From: Bacteroidales bacterium
GTDB taxonomy: Bacteria > Bacteroidota > Bacteroidia > Bacteroidales > JALTDM01
Assembly (NCBI GenBank): GCA_027073875.1
Contig: JALTEO010000289.1
Location: forward strand, 1 to 6,761
Length of the DNA stretch: 6,761 nucleotides
Direction: 5' to 3'
Under the pieces are notes generated by a model. The model had not been told where the DNA came from and searched no databases. It worked only from the letters and a program-made list of their open reading frames with translations. Made by a program: the position numbers and the translations under genes. Below, piece by piece: positions 1 to 5,344 of this stretch (positions are counted from its first letter, which is position 1; every line of letters begins with the position of its first letter).

Positions 1-521
1 TTTTGCTTCGGCACTAACTAATACAATAGTTTGCTTTTGACTGCCTCGCCCTCTTTTTAAAGGTTTATCCTTATCGCGTTTAATTGAAACAGTTTCAAAA
101 TATCCTTCGTCAAGTTCAACTTCATCATCTAGTGTATATTGCATATCTCTTAACCCCATTATCAAACGAGGTTTATGTAGCATCTCCCATATCGGCTGAT
201 AGTGTTTATGACCTAATTGACTTTGAAGTTCCTTTGCTGATATTGATTTTTTTCTACTTGTAATTAAATGCATCGCTACAAGCCAATACATAAACGGTAA
301 TTTGTTGTTTGCCATTACTGTACCTACTCGTAATCGTGTTCTATGTCGGCATTTTTTACATTTCCATTCTTCTCGGTCTTTACGCCAATGATGAGTTTCA
401 TTGCCACACTTTTTACATTTTATTCCGGTTTGTTCTCGCATTTCCTTAAACGCATTTCTACAACTTTTTTCAGTTGGATACTTCTTGTAAAATTATATTT
501 GGTAATTAAGCGGACATTCAT
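1..521 (-). CDS. IS1595-family (ISXO2-like) transposase, partial and probably frameshifted at the N terminus
   Basis: DDE-type transposase that would cut and join the ends of its own insertion sequence. Translating the minus strand from about 492 to 1 gives one uninterrupted frame that leaves the window on the left, so the C-terminal part is missing. Visible parts in order: a KKYPTEKSCRNAFKE start typical of the family; a zinc ribbon with two CKKC pairs (about 418-407 and 360-349); a hydrophobic helix with LPFMYWLVAMHL and a SAKELQSQLG helix-turn-helix-like segment; IWEMLHKPR; then VELDEGYFE, whose first Asp should begin the catalytic triad, and LKRGRGSQKQ. The family's usual ATG, beginning MNVRLITKYNFT, is at 521-519 but lies one frame away. 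One missing A near 484-486 would join the two frames as NFTKKYPTE. No start codon lies between the upstream in-frame stop and KKYPTE; the first in-frame ATG is at 441-439, which would still keep the zinc ribbon. Family assignment is secure; activity is doubtful. Confidence 0.9.
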
Positions 522-575
522 ATTTCGTTTTTTACTTGTATCCATGGAATTTGTAATTCCTGCTCATTGCAGCAT

Positions 576-583
576 CAAATATA
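576..583 (-). promoter_or_regulatory. Candidate -7 box (TATATTTG) for the IS1595 transposase
   Basis: Read on the minus strand this is TATATTTG, an exact match to the Bacteroidota -7 consensus TAnnTTTG. It lies about 55 bases upstream of the ATG at 521. No clean TTG is seen at the usual -33 spacing; the nearest is roughly 27 bases upstream of the box, so the promoter is only half supported. The leader between box and ATG holds a small hairpin (546-551 pairing with 555-560, three-base loop). Confidence 0.35.
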
Positions 584-653
584 CAATTTATTGGACGATA
601 TTGAATGTGCAATCGGTATTATTGTTTGATAAATTTCTGTAGATATCATTTCC

Positions 654-730
654 CTTTCGGATTGTAAATCCGAAAGAGTGTGGTAGGTTGTTTTATCTTG
701 CTTTCAAATTGCAAAATCTGAAAGAGCGTG
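654..730. repeat. Two related palindromes in tandem (REP-like)
   Basis: The first copy is a perfect 10-bp stem (654-663 pairing with 667-676) with a GTA loop, built from CTTTCGGATT. The second (701-710 with 715-724, loop GCAA) has the same arms with one mismatch, CTTTCAAATT against AATCTGAAAG. Both are followed by a matching tail, GAGTGTGG in one and GAGCGTGG in the other, so the copies are spaced 47 bases apart and share more than the stems. Dispersed palindromes of this look are common in Bacteroidota intergenic DNA. The order between a transposase and a convergent-side gene end fits a REP-like element; a transcription-stop role is possible but there is no T run. Confidence 0.6.
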
Positions 731-731
731 G

Positions 732-775
732 GTCATCCTGAACTCGTTTCAGGATCTATAATAGATTCCGAAATA
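732..775. repeat. 26-bp GTCAT...ATCT repeat unit with decayed inverted partner
   Basis: The forward unit is 732-757, beginning GTCATCCTGAAC and ending GGATCT; it contains its own inner palindrome (TCCTGAA against TTCAGGA). After a three-base spacer, 761-775 reads TAGATTCCGAAATAA, which resembles the reverse complement of the unit's distal half, with ATCTATAATAGAT as the symmetric centre. Forward units of the same length and with the same ends occur at 5243-5268 (19 of 26 positions identical) and, inverted, at 5294-5319. It is a member of a dispersed repeat family. Confidence 0.6.
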
Positions 776-870
776 ACAGCTTTGGGGGAAGCAAAGGTTT
801 GAATGCAATCCTGATTTCATTTTTCCATACGATACAATTCCCAAGGGACACGCTTTGCGGGAGCGGTGGG

Positions 871-2559
871 TTATTTTACTATAATTTTTCTTGAAGTTTT
901 TAATTTACCATCAATTGATAGTGTATAAATATACATGCCTGGACTAATGTTAAGTTTTTTTGTATCAACAGATATTATATGATTACCATATTTCATTTCA
1001 GCATTATTAATTAATGTTTCAATTAATTGTCCGCTTAAATCTATAATTTTCAGAGTAACAGAAGATGGCTTATGTAACATAAATGAGACATAACTTATAT
1101 CATCTGTTGGATTAGGATATAGATTCATATCTTTTGGTTCTAATTTGCTATTATTAGCTTTATTTAGAAAGCTAGTTACATTTGAAATATTAGTCCAAAT
1201 ACTTAATTCCCCATTCTCAAACCTTGTCCAAATTGGTCGAACTACACCATCATAGGCAGATATGTTATTGTAATCACCAAAGAATACTTGATCATCTGGC
1301 ACAAAAGGAGACTCACTAATTTTCACATTTTTAAAGGTTTTACCACCATCAGTTGAGCTTGCCATATAAACATCTGTTTTATTGTCTGAATATTCTCTTC
1401 TATCATAGAATACGAAATATAAATTACCGTTTGTTTGATCAATATCCATCCATGTTAAGAATTGATGTTTATTAGAATTATCATCATTTACTTTTATGGC
1501 ATCAGACCATGTATTACCATTGTCAGTAGATTTAGCTAACCAAATATCAGTGTTATTTTCACCATTTCTTTGATCGCTCCAATTAACATAAATTGTTCCA
1601 CGGTTTGGTCCATTACTAAGATCGCATTTTGTGATAGGCAAACCATTAGCTCTATATAATCCAGGAATGGAATAATCCCAACCTCCTGGCATAGAATTTA
1701 CTAAAATTTCGTTTTCAAGCCATGTCTCTCCTTGATCTGTGGAACGATTAAAAACAATGCCATTTGGACCTGCCCATGCAACATAAATCTCACCATTAGG
1801 ACCAACAGCAGGGACTGCTCCTTCTACTGTGTTGTCACTATCACTACAGTCTCCTTCACGGATAGAAATTGTTTTTGGATATGACCAAGTATTGCCATTA
1901 TCAGTAGATTTAGAAAATAATATTCGGCTATGATCATTCGAATCTGAACTCTCATACATATCAAACTCAGACCATGTTAAATAGATATTATTATTTGAAG
2001 GGTCAACAACAGCCCATGCTTTATCTTGAGCTGCATCCTCATTGGTTGTATCATAACCAATACCTACACCATCTGTCCAACTTATTCCTTTATTGGTTGA
2101 TTTTTGGCATACAATTCTATCAACCCAGTGTCCAGAATCTTCGGGATTTGACAGATGAAAATAATAGAAATCTCCATTATTATCTGCAATAATTACAGGG
2201 TCACCCCATACACCATATTGAGATTCTAAAGAATCAGAACTCCATGTTTGTCCACCATCACTTGATGTATAAAAATAACTCAAATTAGATCCTGCAACAA
2301 TATTATCGGTGCTGGTTGGGTCTATCATAATAGATGGCTCATTAGGATTATCGTTATTAGAGTTGGAAATTTTAATATTGTGTAATGCTTGACCTATTGA
2401 ATTTAAGTTAAATGATAATAGGATAATTGTAACTATGGATAGTTTATACAGGTTATTGGCAGATTTGCAAAAACAAAACTGTTTAGCACCTGTTATGCTC
2501 GAAAAGAAATTAATAAATAAATTTGTAAATCTGATTTCTTTCGGTATAAATAATTTCAT
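871..2559 (-). CDS. Exported Asp-box (BNR) beta-propeller protein with type IX secretion sorting domain
   Basis: Predicted secreted or surface-anchored protein of 562 residues. A hydrophobic export segment (about 39-56, ending in NSIGQA) is followed by six Asp-box motifs of S-x-D-x-G-x-T-W type at about 99-106, 154-161 (degenerate, STNKGISW), 218-225, 273-280, 344-351 and 402-409. The 55-71 residue spacing fits the blades of a sialidase-like six-bladed propeller. From about 475 to the end there is a type A Por sorting domain: LYPNP (480-484), a beta-rich middle with IIDLSGQLIET, and SPGMYIYTLSIDG...SRKIIVK at the end. Family knowledge says this tail is cleaved as T9SS delivers the protein to the surface. 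Asp boxes occur in many non-sialidases, and I do not see the sialidase FRIP motif, so no enzyme activity is claimed. The only usable start is the ATG at 2559; it puts an unusually long 38-residue region before the export segment. Its base composition looks more AT-rich than the genes to its right. It stands alone. Confidence 0.88.
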   Translation of the reverse strand: MKLFIPKEIRFTNLFINFFSSITGAKQFCFCKSANNLYKLSIVTIILLSFNLNSIGQALHNIKISNSNNDNPNEPSIMIDPTSTDNIVAGSNLSYFYTSSDGGQTWSSDSLESQYGVWGDPVIIADNNGDFYYFHLSNPEDSGHWVDRIVCQKSTNKGISWTDGVGIGYDTTNEDAAQDKAWAVVDPSNNNIYLTWSEFDMYESSDSNDHSRILFSKSTDNGNTWSYPKTISIREGDCSDSDNTVEGAVPAVGPNGEIYVAWAGPNGIVFNRSTDQGETWLENEILVNSMPGGWDYSIPGLYRANGLPITKCDLSNGPNRGTIYVNWSDQRNGENNTDIWLAKSTDNGNTWSDAIKVNDDNSNKHQFLTWMDIDQTNGNLYFVFYDRREYSDNKTDVYMASSTDGGKTFKNVKISESPFVPDDQVFFGDYNNISAYDGVVRPIWTRFENGELSIWTNISNVTSFLNKANNSKLEPKDMNLYPNPTDDISYVSFMLHKPSSVTLKIIDLSGQLIETLINNAEMKYGNHIISVDTKKLNISPGMYIYTLSIDGKLKTSRKIIVK

Positions 2560-2697
2560 AAGTGTTATTTTTTAATTATATCCGCAAAAAGTGTTCAATA
2601 AAAAATCAATCAGCTGTGTAAGAAAGACTTACGCATTAATTGGTGTGTGAATATTTTCACTTATTTTAGTGAATACAAATAAAACTAAATATTTACA
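2560..2697. other. AT-rich spacer upstream of two divergent genes, with small overlapping hairpins
   Basis: This is the 5' region of the Asp-box protein gene (minus) and of the IS1380 remnant (plus). Small inverted repeats are visible: GTAAG (2618-2622) with CTTAC (2628-2632); GTGAA (2647-2651) with TTCAC (2656-2660); and TTCACT (2656-2661) with AGTGAA (2668-2673). The last two share an arm and so exclude each other. I find no exact TAnnTTTG box with a well-placed TTG for the minus-strand gene. An insertion-sequence end or an operator are both possible readings. Confidence 0.35.
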
Positions 2698-2890
2698 GTG
2701 GTGAAAATACAAAATTTCAGAACAACTGCAAGTCCATTTGTAGGAATTTTTACAGTAAATTATTATTTTAATAAATTAGGGTTAAGTCAATTAATTGACA
2801 ACGAACTTGGTATTAGAAGGGAAAAGATGGATAATATTTTTTAGTAACGGTGATATAATAGAATTCATTAATACCCACCTGCCGGAGCGG
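2698..2890 (+). pseudogene. Degraded N-terminal fragment of an IS1380-family transposase
   Basis: From the GTG codons at 2698/2701 the frame reads KIQNFRTTASPFVGIF, then NKLGLSQLIDNELGIRREK, then MDNIF and a stop at 2842-2844. In the next frame, from about 2834, it continues IFFSNGDIIEFINTHLPE up to about 2890. IS1380 transposases characteristically start with a TPFGGI-like motif, then a ...KLID...LG.R segment, then NIFFxGGDxxEDIxTHLR. Both halves match in the right order. The frame break falls in a run of six T (2837-2842), and the usual GYxYSD stretch between the two motifs seems to be missing, so both a deletion and a frameshift are likely. Nothing of the remaining 350 or so residues follows: the match ends where hpt's stop codon lies on the opposite strand. 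This is a fossil of an insertion, not a functional gene. Confidence 0.7.
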
Positions 2891-3436
2891 TTACTCGGGT
2901 TTAATTTTATAGATGGCTTTCAGGTTTCTGCCGTAGCCGTTATAGTCCAGTCCAAAGCCCACAATAAATTCGTCGGGAATCATAAATCCGATATAGTCAA
3001 TAGGGAAATCTTTGATAAATGCTTGCGGTTTAAATAGGAGCGTGGCAATTTTTATTTCTTTGGGTTCGTAGCCGAGCAGTTGTTTCTTGATGTTCTCCAT
3101 TGTGATGCCTGTGTCCACAATATCTTCTAAAATAATAACCGTTCGGTCTTTAATATCTTCGTTCAATCCAATGAGCCGTTTTACTTTTCCTGTGGTTGAA
3201 GAGCCCTGATAAGAAGCTAATTTTAAGAAAGATATCTGGCACGGAAAGGTTATTCGTTTAAATAATTCGGCGGCAAAAAGAAAGGATCCGTTGAGTATTC
3301 CGAGAAAAAGCGGATTAGTGTCTGCCAAATCTTGGTTCATTGCTTGTGCCATTTTTTCGATATTGAACAAAATATCAGATTCTGAGATACTCGGAACAAA
3401 TTCTTTATCAAGTATTTTAATCGTTTCCAAAGTCAA
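2891..3436 (-). CDS. hpt: Hypoxanthine phosphoribosyltransferase
   Basis: Cytoplasmic purine salvage enzyme that transfers phosphoribose from PRPP to hypoxanthine (often also guanine), giving IMP or GMP. The 181-residue length is normal for bacterial HPRT. Motifs seen: LGILNGSF (45-52) for the pyrophosphate-binding region; the mobile loop SYQGSSTTG (75-83); the PRPP signature LEDIVDTG (103-110); LFKPQAF (134-140), whose Lys contacts the purine ring; and PDEFIVGFGLDYNGYGRNL (154-172). All key elements are present, so it should be active. The start at 3436 gives a standard N terminus. It is transcribed away from purE across a 69-bp gap, putting salvage and de novo purine genes back to back. At its 3' end the stop codon directly abuts a transposase remnant on the other strand, and I see no terminator hairpin there. 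Confidence 0.95.
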   Translation of the reverse strand: MTLETIKILDKEFVPSISESDILFNIEKMAQAMNQDLADTNPLFLGILNGSFLFAAELFKRITFPCQISFLKLASYQGSSTTGKVKRLIGLNEDIKDRTVIILEDIVDTGITMENIKKQLLGYEPKEIKIATLLFKPQAFIKDFPIDYIGFMIPDEFIVGFGLDYNGYGRNLKAIYKIKPE

Positions 3437-3505
3437 TAAATTTAAAAGTTGAGAAATTTAAGCACGAAAGTATAAAAGTTTTATCTATTTTTATCATTTG
3501 AAAAA
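3437..3505. promoter_or_regulatory. Divergent promoter region between hpt and purE
   Basis: This short AT-rich gap must carry the start signals of both genes. On the plus strand TATCATTTG at 3492-3500 resembles the -7 box TAnnTTTG with one extra base, but it sits very close to the purE start. On the minus strand TACTTTCG (3472-3465) is one mismatch from the box. Neither has a convincing TTG at -33. No purine riboswitch or clear operator palindrome is visible. The regional call rests on gene layout, not on a solid motif. Confidence 0.4.
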
Positions 3506-4027
3506 ATGTTTTTTATGGAGCCATTGGTAAGTATCATTATGGGAAGTACTTCCGACTGGGAAGTGATGCAAAAAGCGGCAAAGATTTTAGATGATTTTAA
3601 AATTCCGTTTGAAGTGCAGGCATTGTCGGCACATCGCACGCCCGAACAGGTAGTTGATTTTATTAAAAATGCCGAAAATGCAGGTGTAAAAGTCATTATT
3701 GCCGGTGCCGGATTGGCGGCTCATTTGCCGGGGGTAGTGGCAGCACATACTTCGTTGCCGGTGATTGGTGTACCTTGTAATTCATCTATTTCGTTGAGTG
3801 GTTGGGATGCCGTTCTTTCCATATTGCAAATGCCTCCGGGTATTCCGGTAGCTACCGTAGGATTAGATGCTGCACAAAATGCAGGTATTCTTGCTTCGCA
3901 GATTTTAGCCCTTACGGATGATGGGATTGCACAAACGGTAAAAGATTACAAAGCAGGTCTAAAAGATAAGATTGTAAAGGCAAACGATGAATTTAAAAAG
4001 ATTCATTATGAATATAAAGTTAATTAG
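3506..4027 (+). CDS. purE: N5-carboxyaminoimidazole ribonucleotide mutase (PurE)
   Basis: De novo purine synthesis enzyme, cytoplasmic and normally octameric. Class I PurE converts N5-CAIR, made by PurK, to CAIR. Seen in the sequence: IIMGSTSDWEVM (10-21), the phosphate-binding loop; ALSAHRTPE (39-47) with the catalytic His; IIAGAGLAAHLPGVVAAHT (64-82); LPVIGVP (84-90); and LSILQMPPGIPVATVGLD (104-121). The length of 173 residues is normal for class I. The ATG at 3515 (residue 4, giving MEPLVSIIMGS) matches the family's usual N terminus better than the ATG at 3506; both are in frame. It is the first gene of a three-gene cluster: its last 20 bases overlap the start of the next gene, suggesting coupled translation. 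No purK is in view. Confidence 0.95.
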   Translation: MFFMEPLVSIIMGSTSDWEVMQKAAKILDDFKIPFEVQALSAHRTPEQVVDFIKNAENAGVKVIIAGAGLAAHLPGVVAAHTSLPVIGVPCNSSISLSGWDAVLSILQMPPGIPVATVGLDAAQNAGILASQILALTDDGIAQTVKDYKAGLKDKIVKANDEFKKIHYEYKVN

Positions 4028-4850
4028 TTTTTTTGCCGGTATTTTTTGCGTTGTTTCGCTTTTTGCCGACAACAATCCGGAAGGTGCCCGTCAAGGTGCT
4101 ATGGGCGGAACGGGTGTTACCACCAAAGATATTTGGGGTATTTACCACAATCAGGCAACGCTGGCATATCTGAAAGATCCCGCAATGGGATTTTTTTACG
4201 AAAACCGTTTTTTGAATGCTATTAACGATGAGGCATTTGCCTTTGTTATCCCAACGGAAAAATCAGGTGCTTTCGGCTTGAATGTGAATTATCTTGGAGT
4301 ACAGACATACATTGATATGAAGGTGGGATTGGCATATGCTTTGGCATTATCACCCAAATTTTCTTTAGGGATGCAGTTGGACTATTTTCATTCACAATAT
4401 GGTGATATTTATAATCATACCAATGATGTGCTGCCGGAAATAGGACTTTTGGCTGAGCCGTTTGAGGGTTTTTTCGTGGGAGCACATATTTTTAATCCTT
4501 GGTCAATCGTTTCCGATCGTACCGATAACAGTGAGTTACCTACCGTCTTTAGAATTGGGATGGGCTATAAAATTGCTAAAAATGTTTTTACCACATTGGA
4601 AACCGAAAAGGATATAGACTATAAAGCCCGTTACCGTTTTGGTCTTGAATATTGCTATCAAGAGAAAGTATTCTTTCGTCTTGGCGTAGCTTCCAACCCA
4701 AATAATTTGTCGTTTGGTGTCGGCTATTTGTTCGGAAAATTCTGTGCCGATATTGGTTTCTATTCACATCCCGAGTTAGGTATTACACCGCAAGTATCAC
4801 TAGATTATGTGTTTGGTTCTAATCCAAGTACCGGTGTTGATGCTCTATGA
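4008..4850 (+). CDS. Exported PorV/PorQ-like outer-membrane beta-barrel protein
   Basis: Predicted outer-membrane protein of 280 residues. The ATG at 4008 starts a clear signal peptide (MNIKLISFFAGIFCVVSLFA, then DNNPEGAR); an in-frame ATG at 3987 would add seven residues before it and is less likely. The mature N terminus, GARQGAMGGTGVT...DIWGIYHNQATLA, is the pattern of PorV/PorQ and FadL-like barrels in Bacteroidota. The rest is alternating amphipathic strands rich in Gly, Tyr and Phe (for example GAFGLNVNYLGVQTY and LSFGVGYLFGKF), with a last strand near VSLDYVFG. It is shorter than PorV itself, so a role as the T9SS shuttle is not implied; the substrate or role is unknown. It overlaps purE by 20 nt and shares an ATGA start-stop overlap with the next gene, so the three are probably one transcript. 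Its position between a purine gene and an asparaginase-like gene gives little clue to function. Confidence 0.75.
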   Translation: MNIKLISFFAGIFCVVSLFADNNPEGARQGAMGGTGVTTKDIWGIYHNQATLAYLKDPAMGFFYENRFLNAINDEAFAFVIPTEKSGAFGLNVNYLGVQTYIDMKVGLAYALALSPKFSLGMQLDYFHSQYGDIYNHTNDVLPEIGLLAEPFEGFFVGAHIFNPWSIVSDRTDNSELPTVFRIGMGYKIAKNVFTTLETEKDIDYKARYRFGLEYCYQEKVFFRLGVASNPNNLSFGVGYLFGKFCADIGFYSHPELGITPQVSLDYVFGSNPSTGVDAL

Positions 4851-5164
4851 GAATTCTTTTTATACAGACAGGTGGAACCATTGACAAAGATTATCCGAAG
4901 CAAATTAAGGGTAGGGGATTTGAGATTACAACACCTGCTTTCGGCAGGGTGCTCTCAAAACTGAAACTTTCTTTTGAATACACTGCTGTTACGCTGTCCC
5001 AAAAGGATAGTCAGAATATTTCCGATGCCGATTTTAATTTAGGGATGGCAGTGGTTACCGTACAAAATTTTCAGGAAGGTGTTTTTGTTTGTCTTAACGG
5101 AATGGTTTGTTCTGCCGAAGAAATTAAGCGGAATATGCATACCGGTAAATTTTTGTGTGAATAG
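4847..5164 (+). CDS. Asparaginase-domain protein with an apparent internal in-frame deletion
   Basis: Related to the short, stand-alone asparaginase N-terminal domain proteins of about 160 residues; this one has only 105. The N-terminal half, MRILFIQTGGTIDKDYP...GFEITTPAFGRVL...FEYTAVTLSQKDSQ, matches the family and keeps the first catalytic Thr (QTGGTI, residues 7-12). The C-terminal half, SDADFNLGMAVVTVQNFQEGVFVCLNG...TGKFLCE (59 onward), also matches. The segment that should lie between them, with the HGTDT motif carrying the second Thr and the Asp, and the LTG strand, is absent. The junction is at about residues 56-60 (near 5012-5026). From memory of the family some 55-60 residues are gone, yet the frame is kept. 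Without HGTDT, catalysis by the known mechanism is not expected, so it is probably a decaying gene or a protein with another use. It starts on the ATGA overlap with the barrel gene and is the last gene of the cluster. Confidence 0.8.
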   Translation: MRILFIQTGGTIDKDYPKQIKGRGFEITTPAFGRVLSKLKLSFEYTAVTLSQKDSQNISDADFNLGMAVVTVQNFQEGVFVCLNGMVCSAEEIKRNMHTGKFLCE

Positions 5165-5242
5165 ACCTCCCTTTATTGAAAATAATTTACCCTACTTGGG
5201 AAAAATAAAACGATTTGAGACCTTTGCAAAACTTTTGGTTTT

Positions 5243-5268
5243 GTCATTCTGAACGCAGTGAAGAATCT
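5243..5268 (+). repeat. 26-bp GTCAT...ATCT repeat unit, forward copy
   Basis: It begins GTCATTCTGAAC and ends GAAGAATCT. It matches the inverted copy at 5294-5319 at 21 of 26 positions and the unit at 732-757 at 19 of 26, with no gaps. The conserved parts are the two ends; the middle varies. Confidence 0.65.
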
Positions 5269-5293
5269 TTTATTTGTTGATAGTCAAAAGAGT

Positions 5294-5319
5294 AGATTCT
5301 TCGCTTTGCTCAGGATGAC
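5294..5319 (-). repeat. 26-bp GTCAT...ATCT repeat unit, inverted copy
   Basis: On the minus strand it reads GTCATCCTGAGC and ends GAAGAATCT, pairing with 5243-5268 over a 25-base spacer. The inner nine bases (GAAGAATCT against AGATTCTTC) pair perfectly, so an RNA copy could fold into a long, slightly imperfect stem. Confidence 0.65.
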
Positions 5320-5344
5320 AGCTCTTTTTTTATTTTGCAAAGTC

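Larger units (their letters stand above)
522..870. other. Intergenic region with IS leader and palindromic repeats, no gene
   Basis: No frame here is supported as coding. Positions 522-600 are the leader and promoter region of the transposase and should also contain one end of the insertion sequence, but that end cannot be placed because the other end is outside the window. Positions 654-730 hold two related hairpins, 732-775 a 26-bp unit with a decayed inverted partner, and 780-870 unexplained sequence ending in a GC-rich patch (848-870) directly beside the stop codon of the next gene. I see no T-tracted terminator for that gene. Confidence 0.6.
5243..5331 (+). terminator. Possible transcription terminator for the purE cluster
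   Basis: The long stem made by the two 26-bp units is followed five bases later by seven T (5325-5331) on the plus strand. It lies between convergent genes, where a stop signal is expected. The 25-base loop and the gap before the T run are not typical of a strong intrinsic terminator. On the minus strand there is no T run, so any effect on the dipeptidase transcript would be weaker. Confidence 0.3.

Noticed and set aside
480..495. Programmed -1 frameshifting in the IS1595 transposase
   Set aside because: There is no X XXY YYZ slippery heptamer at the junction, and to my knowledge this family normally uses a single frame.
343..642. A 99-codon plus-strand frame rich in Phe and Leu that looks like a membrane protein
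   Set aside because: It is antisense to the zinc-ribbon half of the IS1595 transposase and to its leader; the minus strand has a clear family match.
654..775. A CRISPR array
   Set aside because: Only two diverged palindromes plus one unrelated unit are present; there are no regular spacers and no cas genes.
1974..2192. A 72-codon plus-strand frame
   Set aside because: It lies wholly inside the Asp-box protein gene on the other strand and has no recognisable features.
2891..3037. Continuation of the plus-strand frame beyond 2890 as part of a transposase
   Set aside because: From 2891 the sequence is the antisense of hpt's conserved C terminus and no longer resembles IS1380.
3481..3696. A 71-codon minus-strand frame at the hpt-purE junction
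   Set aside because: It is antisense to purE, which has full family motifs; no start signal or homology supports it.
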